64,000 bases of DNA from FEN-1297 sp963834015. Its GTDB lineage: Bacteria; Bacteroidota; Ignavibacteria; Ignavibacteriales; Ignavibacteriaceae. Location: positions 434,001 through 498,000 of the forward strand of contig CAWIAG010000004.1 in the NCBI GenBank assembly GCA_963834015.1, read 5' to 3'. Under the pieces are notes generated by a model, which did no database searches, was not told the DNA's origin, and saw only the letters and a list, made by a program, of their open reading frames with translations. A program made the translations under genes and the position numbers. Of the stretch, positions 1 to 8,686 are shown piece after piece (the first letter of the stretch is position 1; the number at the start of each line of letters is the position of its first letter).

Positions 1-744
1 TACATCGCCTCCTATTATGAAGTCCCCGTCATAACCTACTATCGTATAGTATACCTGGGGATTAAAACCGGTGTCGCTTGTCATTTTATCCGCGTTTGAT
101 GCATCATAAAAATACATCAACCCTGCCGGTACGCTGTAAGCTGCCTGGTGTTCCTGCGCGCTTGAATTAAATCCTTCATTTCTAAGTTTTTCCAGTTTAC
201 TCCATACTTCCGGGTACTGATTTTTAATTTCACTATTGGAATTATCATTATTCTCCTGCCACATCTCACCGCTGTAAAAAGTATCGGAAAGTATTAATTT
301 ATTTATTGAATTTGGAAATTTCAGTGCATAGGCTTGTGCTACCATTCCTCCATAAGAGTGTCCCAGCACTGTCCATTTTTCAAAACCAAGAACTTTACGC
401 AGCCCTTCAATGTCTTCAACATCCCGTTGGAATGAATATTCAGTGGAATCTTTTGCCCTGTCTGATTTACCCCTGCCGAATGCATCAAAGTATATAACTT
501 TGTGGCTCTTAGAGAGTTCGTCAAACCACGGGGTCAAATAAAGATGGGAGTTGCCCGGTCCGCCTGGGATTAAAACTACAGGGTCCCCGGTGCCTTTAAT
601 TTCATACCAGAGCTTTGCTCCGTTTACAGTTGCATATGCTCCTGCAGTCTGGGAGAAAATCTTAAATTGTATACATAGTACTAAGAAAAAAAGAAAAGCA
701 GTAAAAAGGAATTTTTTTTCTGTATCTGTAAGAATATTTTTCAT
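1..744 (-). CDS. alpha/beta hydrolase, proline-iminopeptidase-like (3' end beyond window)
   Basis: Reading leftward from the ATG at 744, an open frame runs off the left edge (about 248 codons visible). It begins with a hydrophobic segment ending CIQFKIFSQ, probably a signal peptide. It continues with an alpha/beta-hydrolase core: an HGxP-like oxyanion region (LIPGGPGNS), the FDAFGRGKSDR strand and the nucleophile elbow GHSYGG. This arrangement fits prolyl aminopeptidases and other exported alpha/beta hydrolases. The catalytic Asp and His would lie past the window edge, so substrate and integrity cannot be judged. The neighbour at 908 is on the same strand, 163 bp away, and looks unrelated. 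Confidence 0.8.
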   Translation of the reverse strand, partial: MKNILTDTEKKFLFTAFLFFLVLCIQFKIFSQTAGAYATVNGAKLWYEIKGTGDPVVLIPGGPGNSHLYLTPWFDELSKSHKVIYFDAFGRGKSDRAKDSTEYSFQRDVEDIEGLRKVLGFEKWTVLGHSYGGMVAQAYALKFPNSINKLILSDTFYSGEMWQENNDNSNSEIKNQYPEVWSKLEKLRNEGFNSSAQEHQAAYSVPAGLMYFYDASNADKMTSDTGFNPQVYYTIVGYDGDFIIGGDV

Positions 745-825
745 AAGCTTTTATCTTTTAATTGTTATCGGTTGATATCATAATATTTAAGTAAAATATT
801 ATCAATTATATGTAAAGATTTTTGT

Positions 826-858
826 GTGAATTCGTTATAATTCGTGAAATTCGTATAA
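826..858. repeat. AATTCGTG-type dispersed repeat
   Basis: A short intergenic tract built from AATTCGT/AATTCGTGAA words. The same words recur at about 8416-8430, 50599-50687 (reverse complement) and 58531-58612, always between or after genes. Confidence 0.5.
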
Positions 859-907
859 TGTAATGTTTGAAAGATCTTGTCAACGCATGAACTTTAAATC
901 CTTAAAT

Positions 908-1303
908 TCACTTGCCCTTAAAATATTTCTTCATAGGTTTAAAATAAAATTCCTTCCACCCTTCTTTGTATCTATCTTTCTGCCCTTCGGGTATGTTGCT
1001 GTGTATCAGTGTAAGCTTTGTGCCCTTACCTGATTTTTCAAGCAATAATTCAAGCCGTGAGTCTTCAGCGTCTTTCGGAAATTCCGTTGAATGCCAGGAT
1101 TGAACAATCCTTTTTCCCGGATCGAGTTCAAGGTTTTTACCCCACATATACCCGCCGCCTGCTGTAAACGCACCGCCTTTTATTGATGATGATTTTGTTT
1201 CCTCTCCCGTAAATGCAGTATGCTCTTTACTGCTTAACCAGGCTTTGTAAATAATCTCGGGAGAAGAAGGTAAAGTAACCGATAATTTTATCTTTTCTTT
1301 CAT
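908..1303 (-). CDS. SRPBCC (AHSA1/START-like) domain protein
   Basis: A 131-residue single-domain protein of normal size for the Activator-of-Hsp90-ATPase-1-like SRPBCC family. The N-terminus reads as the first beta strand and helix of the fold (LSVTLPSSPEIIYKAWLSS), followed by the FTGE segment, then GGGYMWGKNLELDPGKRI and IVQSWHSTEF. The C-terminus has the usual GWKEFYFKPMKKYF helix. These domains form a hydrophobic cavity that binds small molecules or partner proteins. The actual ligand cannot be read from sequence. No signal peptide, so cytoplasmic. It is not obviously in an operon with its neighbours. Confidence 0.85.
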   Translation of the reverse strand: MKEKIKLSVTLPSSPEIIYKAWLSSKEHTAFTGEETKSSSIKGGAFTAGGGYMWGKNLELDPGKRIVQSWHSTEFPKDAEDSRLELLLEKSGKGTKLTLIHSNIPEGQKDRYKEGWKEFYFKPMKKYFKGK

Positions 1304-1385
1304 ACCATTGCTCCTGTTTAATAAATAAATAAAAATACATATGGCATTAATTTACTAACCATGAAATTTCGTGGTATGCTTATGA

Positions 1386-2022
1386 TCATATTAATAGATC
1401 AGGAAGTTCTGATATATTGCCCAGTATTTTATCAGCGCTGTTAAAGTTGCTGTATTTTGTTAATTCTGTCGGGATAACATAACATCTTATACCGGCATTC
1501 TTTGCCGCAAGCAATCCTCTTTCGGAATCTTCAACAGCTATGCATTCTTCTTTTGTGAAGCCTGATAATTCAACGGCTTTAAGGTATGGATCCGGTGCGG
1601 GTTTTGATTTTGCATAATCGCCAGATGCCAGTACAAAATCAAAATATTTAAGAAGATTCTGATCTCTTATGTATTAACTCAAAATGATTTCTTTTAGAAC
1701 TCGTTACAATTCCCATTTTAAATTTGCCGCAAAGTTTATGCAGTGTTTCTTCAGCCCCTTTAATAACGCTCATCTCTGTCGAAAGCAGGAAACTGTATAG
1801 CTCATCTCTTTCAACATGATATGAATCTATTTGTCCCTTGCTGTATCCTTTCGCTTCTGCAATGTGCCACGTTCCCAGCGCTTTTTTAAGAAAAAATTCA
1901 ATGTATAATTCTTTTGTAAGGTCAATCCCCATTTTTGCAAAAATTTCTTTATTTGCCCTGTAGTATAGCTTTTCCGTATCTACAAGAACTCCGTCGTTGT
2001 CCCAGAATATTGCTTTTATCAT
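1386..2022 (-). pseudogene. HAD-superfamily phosphatase (beta-phosphoglucomutase-like), frameshifted
   Basis: The ATG at 2022 opens a HAD protein with the nucleophile motif FWDNDGVLVDTE and motif II IVTSS. The frame ends at a TAA about 125 codons in, after HKRSES. In the next frame the protein continues at once with LLKYFDFVLASGDYAKSKP (motif III Lys) and then IAVEDSERGLLAAKNAG (motif IV Asp), to a stop at 1386-1388. The combined length of about 212 residues is normal for the family. One extra base near 1656 explains the break. It may be a true mutation or a sequence error; every catalytic motif is otherwise present. The start is 9 bp from the end of the upstream GT39 gene. Confidence 0.85.
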
Positions 2023-2031
2023 ATATAACAG

Positions 2032-3603
2032 TTAAATAAAAAATTTCAATTTACGCCAGAAAAAGCTGTATGAATATTTTGGCCTTTGGCAAATAGTAAT
2101 AATAATATTAGTCTCGTACGGCATCGCATATTTGCTTTTAATTACTCCTACTTGTTTGACGGAATCGAACCATTCCCGGTTATCTTTAATATTGCTTCCT
2201 ATTACTATTAGGATTCTCCGCGTAGTATCCCCGTAGCCCCACAACCAGTAATTATTATGCGATGAAACGGCAGGCGGCAGAGAGTATTTCCCTCTGAAGA
2301 AATCAATTGCTCCCGCTTCGCCGTAATTTTGTCCAAATACAACAGCTTCCTTTTGTTCTTCGGGAGGCAGGGTGGTATAAACTTTTGAAACAGTTGCCGC
2401 CATATTTTCCCATCCGAACATGTCTGCATAAAATTGCGGCAGTTCTTCAAGTTTCTGACCTTCCTGTGTAGACGGCCTTTCGCCTAAAGTTCTTGAGTAT
2501 TTTATATACTGCTCAACAGGCAGAATTGGCAGTGCAAGCGGAACAAGGATAAATCCGGTTAATGCCAGTATTGCCGGCAGTGCATACCTGAACCATCCAA
2601 AACCTCTATGCCCGGTAATTCTTTCTATCATCACTCCGCCGGCGGCATATAAAATAGGAAAAGCCGGTACTATATATTCTGCTTTTGAATGAAAATTTAT
2701 TAAAAGAATTATAAATGTTGTTAGGAATATATAACCGGCGAGTCTGTAAACTTTCCCGTTTTTATGAAAAAATAAAAAGTAAATTCCGGCAATCCATATA
2801 ACTGATGACACTGGGTCTAAAGACAGAAGTATATCTTTTATAAATGTTCCTGGATTCTGCGATGCGTATTTTAAAGAAGAAGCGTTGTGTATAAATTCTA
2901 ACGTTGCAAAGTTGTGAGTGATGTTCCATATTATATACGGACTGAAAATGGCAAATGCGATTATCCCGGCAAAATAAGGCCATGGTGTTTTTAAGTATTT
3001 TCTATGCGGTGTAAAAATTAAGCCGGCAAGCAGTCCGGCTCCGAACCAGAGCAGACTTATCTTATTCAGCAATCCAAGTCCCAATGCTATACCAAGTAAA
3101 AGCCATAACTTCTTATCAACTTCAGTGCCCTTTTGAGAAGAATTAATTATTAAAATTACAATATAGTAAGCCAGTACCCAGAATAGCCAGTCGAATATGT
3201 TCATGGAATAAAATGTACCGGTACCAAGAAATATTGGTGCTAAGGCGACTGCAATGCATGCAAGGGTTATAGCTGTATATCTTCCGTTTAACCTTCGGGT
3301 GATTAGCCCTGTAAAAAATACAATAACTGCAGAAACAATTGCCGGCAGAAGCCTTAATGCGAATATAGCTTTGCCAAAGATTTTAATACTTAAAAATAAA
3401 ATAAAAGCTGAGAATGGAGGTTGATCTACATAACCCGCAGCAAGATGGTTGCTGCATGCAGTATAATAAAGTTCATCCCTGAAATAACCGTAGCCAGCAA
3501 AAGCATTCGTGTACAAATGAAGTAGAAGCTCAAAGAGAGAAAAACCAAGTATAAGGTACAAACTATTCCGGCTGAATTTTTCTTCACTTATTACTGAATC
3601 CAT
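2032..3603 (-). CDS. GT39-family (ArnT/PMT_2-like) membrane glycosyltransferase
   Basis: A 523-residue polytopic membrane protein with roughly ten or more hydrophobic helices. After the first helix come FRDELYY and YVDQPPFSAF, the first extracytoplasmic loop of the PMT/ArnT superfamily, where an acidic residue acts in catalysis. These enzymes move sugars from a polyprenyl-phosphate carrier onto lipid or protein on the outer face of the inner membrane. The C-terminal 160 residues are a periplasmic domain. Donor and acceptor cannot be deduced. It lies upstream of the frameshifted HAD gene with a 9 bp gap, so the two may share a transcript. Confidence 0.85.
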   Translation of the reverse strand: MDSVISEEKFSRNSLYLILGFSLFELLLHLYTNAFAGYGYFRDELYYTACSNHLAAGYVDQPPFSAFILFLSIKIFGKAIFALRLLPAIVSAVIVFFTGLITRRLNGRYTAITLACIAVALAPIFLGTGTFYSMNIFDWLFWVLAYYIVILIINSSQKGTEVDKKLWLLLGIALGLGLLNKISLLWFGAGLLAGLIFTPHRKYLKTPWPYFAGIIAFAIFSPYIIWNITHNFATLEFIHNASSLKYASQNPGTFIKDILLSLDPVSSVIWIAGIYFLFFHKNGKVYRLAGYIFLTTFIILLINFHSKAEYIVPAFPILYAAGGVMIERITGHRGFGWFRYALPAILALTGFILVPLALPILPVEQYIKYSRTLGERPSTQEGQKLEELPQFYADMFGWENMAATVSKVYTTLPPEEQKEAVVFGQNYGEAGAIDFFRGKYSLPPAVSSHNNYWLWGYGDTTRRILIVIGSNIKDNREWFDSVKQVGVIKSKYAMPYETNIIITICQRPKYSYSFFWRKLKFFI

Positions 3604-4160
3604 TTTTACTCCTTTCGCTGATTAGTGCTTAAAGCTTTTATTTGTTCCTTTTTATATTCCGGTATTTACTAGTATTTAGTTTTTAACAGCAGAAAAAGCA
3701 TCAAACTATAACGTTGTATTAAAAGTTATGCTCTTAGTGTTTCTTTATGTTCTTAGTGTCCAAGTGGTAAAATGTTTTTATTTAAGTAAATATAATTTAA
3801 TTATCTGATATAGATATTATAAATATGATAACCGGAATAAAATCTTCCCGGGCGGAAATATTTAATTATATATAATGTTATACTATTCGTCGGATAGTTT
3901 TTATTATAACTTTACCGGCTGATTAATACAGCATCATTTAATTAAATTGATATTTAGCATCTTATTTATTAATATTTATATTAATGTTTGAATTCTGCCC
4001 TTAGAACAGTGCTGAAATCCGTTTATTGATAAACTTCATAAAAAGCATCTTTATCCAGGCTTCAATTATATGCAGGTAATTCCGTTTCAACAAAAAAAAT
4101 GATCTCATGAAGTAGTAACTGGTCGTATGTGCCCCTACGGGGACCTGTTACGTTTTATGT
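3604..4160. other. intergenic region, no gene seen
   Basis: About 560 bp of AT-rich DNA between the divergent-side start of the GT39 gene and the PPK2 3' end. I see no credible coding frame. It holds a short GC-rich word around 4129-4152 (GTGCCCCTACGGGGAC) next to the hairpin repeat at 4161. Confidence 0.6.
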
Positions 4161-4185
4161 GAGGCTCACTTCAAAGGTGAGCCTC
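4161..4185. repeat. GAGGCTCAC hairpin repeat downstream of ppk2
   Basis: A perfect 9-bp stem, GAGGCTCAC/GTGAGCCTC, with a 7-base loop, 16 bp beyond the ppk2 stop. Related hairpins occur at 15201-15227 (degenerate) and 21951-21979. It could act as a transcript end, but lacks a T-run, so it is better described as a dispersed palindromic repeat. Confidence 0.7.
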
Positions 4186-4201
4186 ATATTTCCTTTAATC
4201 C

Positions 4202-5065
4202 CTATTTTTCATTCTCAAGCTTCTCTTTGCACACTTCAAGATTTTTTAATTGTGCCTCATTCAATTGGGGATAATTTATTGGAAGTTTTTTCATTGCCTC
4301 TACAATTATCTCCGAAACAGCCAGCCGCATATACCATTTATGATCTGCCGGGACAATAAACCACGGTGCATACTTTTTACTTGTAGCTGAAAGTGCTTCT
4401 TCGTAGCATTCCTGGTAAACATCCCAGTATTCACGTTCTTTTAAATCGGCATCCGAGAATTTCCAATTTTTGGACTTCTTATCAATTCGCTTTAGAAATC
4501 TTCTTTTCTGTTCATCTTTTGAAATATGAAGAAAAAATTTCAGAATAACAGTGCCGTTCTCATATAAATATTTTTCAAAGTCGTTAATTTCACGGTAACG
4601 TTGTTGCCATATATTTTCAGTTATAAATTCTTTAGGTACCTTTTCTTTCTCTACCAGTTTATGAACTTTAACCACAAGCACTTCTTCATAGTACGACCTG
4701 TTGAATATTCCTATCTTGCCGCGTTCCGGCAGGCATTTATTATTTCGCCATAAATAATCATGATTAAGCTCTTCAAATGATGGCTGCTTAAAGCTGTTTA
4801 CCTGCGTGCCCTGAGGGTTAAGCCCGCTCATTACATGTTTTATCGTTCCGTCTTTACCGGCTGCATCCATAGCCTGGAAAATTAATAGTATCGAGTACTT
4901 ATTTTCGGCGTATAGCTTGTCTTGCAAGTCTATCATCTTTTCAATATTCTTCTTAAGATTTTTAGAAGTTGTTTCTTCCGACTTGTAACCATCTGTAAAA
5001 TCGGAAGGATATTTTGAAAGATCAACTTTAGTATTGGGCTTTACTATCAGTTTATTTGTACTCAT
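4202..5065 (-). CDS. ppk2: polyphosphate kinase 2 family protein
   Basis: A 287-residue PPK2-family enzyme, normal length for a single-domain member. Walker A is AMDAAGKDGT near residues 65-75. The PPK2 signature NPQGTQVNSFKQPS follows, then the Walker-B/lid segment IGIFNRSYYEEVLVVKVH and the basic lid region KRIDKKSKNWKFSDADLKER. PPK2 enzymes use polyphosphate to phosphorylate nucleotides (AMP, ADP or GDP), or the reverse; the subclass cannot be fixed here. Cytoplasmic. Transcribed away from tag with a 212-bp shared upstream region. Confidence 0.93.
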   Translation of the reverse strand: MSTNKLIVKPNTKVDLSKYPSDFTDGYKSEETTSKNLKKNIEKMIDLQDKLYAENKYSILLIFQAMDAAGKDGTIKHVMSGLNPQGTQVNSFKQPSFEELNHDYLWRNNKCLPERGKIGIFNRSYYEEVLVVKVHKLVEKEKVPKEFITENIWQQRYREINDFEKYLYENGTVILKFFLHISKDEQKRRFLKRIDKKSKNWKFSDADLKEREYWDVYQECYEEALSATSKKYAPWFIVPADHKWYMRLAVSEIIVEAMKKLPINYPQLNEAQLKNLEVCKEKLENEK

Positions 5066-5277
5066 TATTTAATCCTTTTTTTAAAAATCTTATTGTTATT
5101 AATGTTAGTCAACTATCCTGACTGTGTCCGGGAACGCCTTTACGTGTAGAACTGTTTGTTTAGTCCTAATTCTGAATGTAAAAGCTAAAACTATTTTGTT
5201 ATTTTAACAAGCGTTAATAGTAAATTTATATAGCTTAAATTGTACCTATATTTTTTTTTAATAATGTTATCCATTTT

Positions 5278-5847
5278 ATGAAAAATCTTCAAAGATGCAA
5301 TTGGGCAAACAGCTCACTGCTATATACAGAATATCATGATAATGAATGGGGCGTTCCAATTCATGATGATAAACTTCTTTTTGAATTTCTCATACTTGAA
5401 GGTTTTCAAGCCGGCTTAAGCTGGATTACAATTCTTAAGAAACGTAATGATTTCCGTAAAGCATTCGATCATTTCAATATTAATAAGATTGCTCGTTACG
5501 AAAAAGAGAAAATCGATGAGCTTATGAACAATGGGCTGATAGTAAGAAATAGTTTAAAGATTCATGCGGCTGTTCAAAATGCAAATGCCTTCATCCTGCT
5601 GAAAAAAGAATTCGGAAGCTTCGATAAATATATTTGGCAGTTTATAGGCGCAAAACCAAAACTGAATTCATGGCAGAATTTAAAAGAAGTACCTGCCTCA
5701 ACACCGGAATCTGATGCAATGAGCAAAGATTTGAAGAAACGTGGATTTAAATTTGTCGGATCTACTATTTGCTACGCTTTTATGCAGGCGGTCGGTATGG
5801 TGAATGACCATATTGCCGGGTGTTTCAGGTATAAAGAACTCCGTTGA
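5278..5847 (+). CDS. tag: DNA-3-methyladenine glycosylase I
   Basis: A 189-residue protein matching Tag over its full length. The N-terminal RCNWANSS and YHDNEWGVP, together with the C-terminal NDHIAGCF, supply the Cys/His/His/Cys zinc site of the family. The core has FEFLILEGFQAGLSWITIL and IVRNSLKIHAAVQNA. The enzyme removes 3-methyladenine from alkylated DNA in base excision repair. It starts a run of plus-strand genes, with 69 bp to the Trm112-like gene. Nothing unusual in sequence. Confidence 0.96.
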   Translation: MKNLQRCNWANSSLLYTEYHDNEWGVPIHDDKLLFEFLILEGFQAGLSWITILKKRNDFRKAFDHFNINKIARYEKEKIDELMNNGLIVRNSLKIHAAVQNANAFILLKKEFGSFDKYIWQFIGAKPKLNSWQNLKEVPASTPESDAMSKDLKKRGFKFVGSTICYAFMQAVGMVNDHIAGCFRYKELR

Positions 5848-5916
5848 ATTCCATATATTACTTGTTGATAAATTTTTTTAATTTGAAATTGAAACTTAAA
5901 TTTGAAAGAAGAAAAT

Positions 5917-6132
5917 ATGATAAGCAAAGAATTACTTGATATATTATGCTGTCCTGAAACAAAAGCTGATTTGATACTGGACGGCAATACACTGGTCTCG
6001 GTTGATAAAAGCACAAGAAGAAGATATAGGATTGAAAATGATATTCCGATTATGCTGATTGAGGAATCCGAACAGCTTGGTTTGGAAGAGTGGAAAGCTA
6101 TAATGATCAAATACGGAAGGAAAGTCGACTAA
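5917..6132 (+). CDS. Trm112-like small protein
   Basis: About 71 residues. It opens with MISKELLDILCCPETKADL, the typical start of bacterial Trm112 proteins (often near kdsB or methyltransferases), and keeps NDIPIMLIEESEQL near the end. The frame is open to a TTG at 5902, but the ATG at 5917 fits family length and follows an AAAGAAGAA stretch. Only one Cys-pair half (CC near the start) is visible, so zinc binding as in eukaryotic Trm112 is doubtful. Trm112 proteins activate methyltransferases in other organisms. Here the next gene, 8 bp away, is itself a membrane methyltransferase. Confidence 0.85.
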   Translation: MISKELLDILCCPETKADLILDGNTLVSVDKSTRRRYRIENDIPIMLIEESEQLGLEEWKAIMIKYGRKVD

Positions 6133-6140
6133 GACGTTTT

Positions 6141-6719
6141 ATGGATCCAATTAATTTAATTGCCGGGTTAAATATTATTGCGGCTTTTGCAGCTAATGCC
6201 GGCGGCGCTAAAAAGGGATTAAGGTCTTCTGTAATCGGGACTAAAGAGAAACCAAAGTCATATCTTCAGGCTGTTCCCCTTACGCTTTCAGTATTAACTT
6301 TAGTCGCACTTATCATCGCTGTGTTTCAACTTGGAACTTTCGGGTATAAAATCTCTTATCAATCCTTAAGAATTTCCGGGCTTGCAGTATATATTATATT
6401 TTCATGGATTCAGATTTGGGCGTATAAAGCAATGGGTTCAAATTATGCCCAGGAAATTTTAATTTTTAAAGATCATAATCTGGTTGAAAAAGGGCCTTTC
6501 AGGGTTATTCGCCATCCGCAATATATTTCTCAGATTTTATTGGACCTCGGCGCCGGCATAGCAACTTTAAGCTATATCCTGATTCCCCTGGCTTTGATTC
6601 AAATACCATTATTAATATTGAGAGCCGGACTTGAAGAAAAACTTCTTGCAAAAAACTTTAAGGATAAGTTCGATCTATATAAGAAAAAAACCGGCTTTAT
6701 GATTCCGTTTGTTGGTTGA
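6141..6719 (+). CDS. isoprenylcysteine carboxyl methyltransferase (ICMT/PEMT) family protein
   Basis: About 192 residues from the ATG at 6141; a GTG at 6090 would overlap the previous gene and is less likely. There are four to five membrane helices, and near residue 130 the family signature LVEKGPFRVIRHPQYIS, whose RHP is part of the SAM site. The C-terminal helix ends with the acidic/basic EEKLLAKNFKDKFDLYKKKT typical of ICMT-like enzymes. The substrate in bacteria is generally unknown (lipids or small thiols are candidates). It is tightly linked to the Trm112-like gene upstream and followed 19 bp on by the amidase. Confidence 0.85.
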   Translation: MDPINLIAGLNIIAAFAANAGGAKKGLRSSVIGTKEKPKSYLQAVPLTLSVLTLVALIIAVFQLGTFGYKISYQSLRISGLAVYIIFSWIQIWAYKAMGSNYAQEILIFKDHNLVEKGPFRVIRHPQYISQILLDLGAGIATLSYILIPLALIQIPLLILRAGLEEKLLAKNFKDKFDLYKKKTGFMIPFVG

Positions 6720-6738
6720 TATTTTTTTGAGTTTGGAA

Positions 6739-8277
6739 ATGAATAAATTAATTATAGCAATATTTTTTGTACTTGCCTGTTTTTTAAATGCACAAACTGT
6801 TACACAGCTGCAAATTATTATTGATACAAAAACATTTTATGTCCCGGTTTACGACAGGGAAGGCACAATTTATTTCTCCGTTAAAACATTTGCCGATGTT
6901 TTATCCGTAAATAATATTTATGATTCAAAGACTGAAAAAATAAAGCTTAATTTTCCTGATTATACTCTTTATGTTACTGGTAACGATCCTTTTTTAGTGC
7001 TTCAGAAAAAAAAGGGTGGAGAGCAAACTGTCATACAACTTCCGACTTCAACGTACTTAGTGAATAGCCAGATTTATATCCCGCTGAAATATTCGCTGGA
7101 AACTTTGATTAAAGTTTCAGGAAAGGATATGTCTTTTCTGGAACCGGATAAATTGATAATAAATAAAAACGAATCTCAGCAAACTCTTAAATCCGGATCT
7201 TCCAAACCTTCTGTTTATGATATTACGGATTTAAGCTTTGAAGAAAAATCTAACGGCGTGCAGGTTAGAGTAAATTCAAAAAAAAGAATTTATTCCTATA
7301 ACAGTTCATTTGAAAACGGCGTACTTACAGTTGTTTTCAGAAATGCTCACGCAGACACTTTAAAAGTTAGCTCTGAAAATACAGGCGGATTAATTCAGTG
7401 GATTAAATCGAAAAATATAAAATCTGATGCTGAAGTAAAAATAGGCCTGAATAAAGAATATACTACAAGTGAAGTTCTGAATATTGATAATAGCAATGAC
7501 CTTTTAATTGTGCTATATAACAAAGCATTCGAAAATCATCCGGCGAAGAAAAAAGGAAAAGAGAAATGGGACTTTAATGTAATTGTCCTGGATGCCGGAC
7601 ACGGCGGTAAAGATTCAGGCACGCTTGGTATCGACGGTGTGCGCGAAAAGGATGTAAATCTGGCAGTTGCTTTAAAACTAGGTAATCTTATTCAGAAGCA
7701 GATGAAAGATGTTAAAGTTGTATATACAAGAAAAAGCGATAAGTTTATTGAGCTTTACCGGCGCGGGCAGATAGCTAATGAAGCCGGGGGAAAACTTTTT
7801 ATTTCAATTCATTGTAATGCAACGCCTCAAAAACCAAGCAATGCAAATGGAACGGAAGTTTATCTTCTTAGGCCCGGAAGGACAAAAGAAGCAATTTCAA
7901 TTGCTTCAAGGGAAAATAGTGTTATTAAGTACGAAGACAATCCTGCCCGATATCAAAAACTTACTGATGAAAATTTTATCCTTGTAAGTATGGCGCAGTC
8001 TTCATATTTGAGGTATTCTGAAAAGTTTGCTGATCTGGTTAATAATGAAGTTGGCAAAAACAGTGCGCTCGAACCGAGGGGCGTTAAACAAGCAGGTTTT
8101 TTTGTACTCGTAGGCGCTTCTATGCCGAGTGTATTAATTGAAACAGGGTTCCTTTCAAATAAAAAAGATGAACATTATTTAAATTCTTCAGGCGGCCAGA
8201 CCCACCTTGCTGAATCAATTTTTTCTGCTATTAAAAAATTCAGGGAAGTATACGAACATAATATAGAAGCAGACTAA
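6739..8277 (+). CDS. N-acetylmuramoyl-L-alanine amidase (Amidase_3), exported
   Basis: About 512 residues from ATG 6739, chosen because it starts a clean signal peptide (KLIIAIFFVLACFLNAQ); the frame is open from 6709. Residues about 20-150 resemble a copper-amine-oxidase-N-like or AMIN-type binding region. The zinc amidase domain begins near residue 285 with VIVLDAGHGGKDSG (His and following Glu ligands in DGVREKDVNLA). It continues with SIHCNA (second His) and ends with the catalytic Glu in VLIETGFLSN. It cleaves the amide bond between MurNAc and the stem peptide in the periplasm, usually for cell separation. Confidence 0.93.
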   Translation: MNKLIIAIFFVLACFLNAQTVTQLQIIIDTKTFYVPVYDREGTIYFSVKTFADVLSVNNIYDSKTEKIKLNFPDYTLYVTGNDPFLVLQKKKGGEQTVIQLPTSTYLVNSQIYIPLKYSLETLIKVSGKDMSFLEPDKLIINKNESQQTLKSGSSKPSVYDITDLSFEEKSNGVQVRVNSKKRIYSYNSSFENGVLTVVFRNAHADTLKVSSENTGGLIQWIKSKNIKSDAEVKIGLNKEYTTSEVLNIDNSNDLLIVLYNKAFENHPAKKKGKEKWDFNVIVLDAGHGGKDSGTLGIDGVREKDVNLAVALKLGNLIQKQMKDVKVVYTRKSDKFIELYRRGQIANEAGGKLFISIHCNATPQKPSNANGTEVYLLRPGRTKEAISIASRENSVIKYEDNPARYQKLTDENFILVSMAQSSYLRYSEKFADLVNNEVGKNSALEPRGVKQAGFFVLVGASMPSVLIETGFLSNKKDEHYLNSSGGQTHLAESIFSAIKKFREVYEHNIEAD

Positions 8278-8319
8278 ACCTGAATTTCCCGCCGGGAATT
8301 TCTCCCGTCCTGTTTTTTT

Positions 8320-8345
8320 CCCCTTCTCCTTTAAAAGGAAAGGGG
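8320..8345. repeat. CCCCTT...AAGGGG palindromic repeat
   Basis: A near-perfect hairpin in which CCCCTT and CCTTT pair with AAAGG and AAGGGG, after the amidase stop. It shares its C-run/G-run design with palindromes at 16446-16478, 44794-44824 and 51316-51336. Confidence 0.6.
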
Positions 8346-8553
8346 TTAGGGTAGGGTTAACGTACTCAATACACTTTATTAACCTATTACATGTTGCTAT
8401 TCGCCTATACTTTTCGTGTAAATTCGTCTTAATCCAACTTGTAACGAAATAATTCAATAAAGCTAACTTATTTAATCCCATTCATCACACTTATTGTCCT
8501 TTAGTCATTTTTTAAAATTTTTTCATTGAAAGTATTATCAAATTACCTTAAAT

Positions 8554-8585
8554 TTGGAAACGAAATAAACACTTTGGGTTTCCAA
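8554..8585. promoter_or_regulatory. putative TetR operator 1 (GGAAAC-N16-GTTTCC)
   Basis: Inverted repeat TTGGAAAC ... GTTTCCAA centred upstream of the TetR gene. The half-sites GGAAAC (8556-8561) and GTTTCC (8578-8583) are separated by exactly 16 bases. The second site at 8638 has the same spacing. Confidence 0.6.
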
Positions 8586-8604
8586 GGTGTAATAATGCGA
8601 ATTT

Positions 8605-8627
8605 AGCAGTGTAAAACTGCTTTTTTT
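8605..8627 (+). terminator. intrinsic terminator-like hairpin between the two dyads
   Basis: Stem AGCAGT/ACTGCT with loop GTAAA, followed by seven T (8621-8627). It lies upstream of the tetR start, so it would end a short leader or the amidase transcript, not the regulator's own message. Confidence 0.65.
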
Positions 8628-8637
8628 AGCTTTATCG

Positions 8638-8665
8638 GGAAACTTTATAAACGAAAAACGTTTCC
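8638..8665. promoter_or_regulatory. putative TetR operator 2 (GGAAAC-N16-GTTTCC)
   Basis: Same half-sites and same 16-base spacing as the dyad at 8554, 82 bp further on and 22 bp before the tetR ATG. A binding protein here would block transcription or translation start of the regulator. Confidence 0.6.
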
Positions 8666-8686
8666 TCAATCAAAGGAATTTATAAT

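Noticed and set aside
4129..4359. Open frame opposite the ppk2 3' end
   Set aside because: It overlaps ppk2 and the hairpin repeat; the translation shows no protein-like features.
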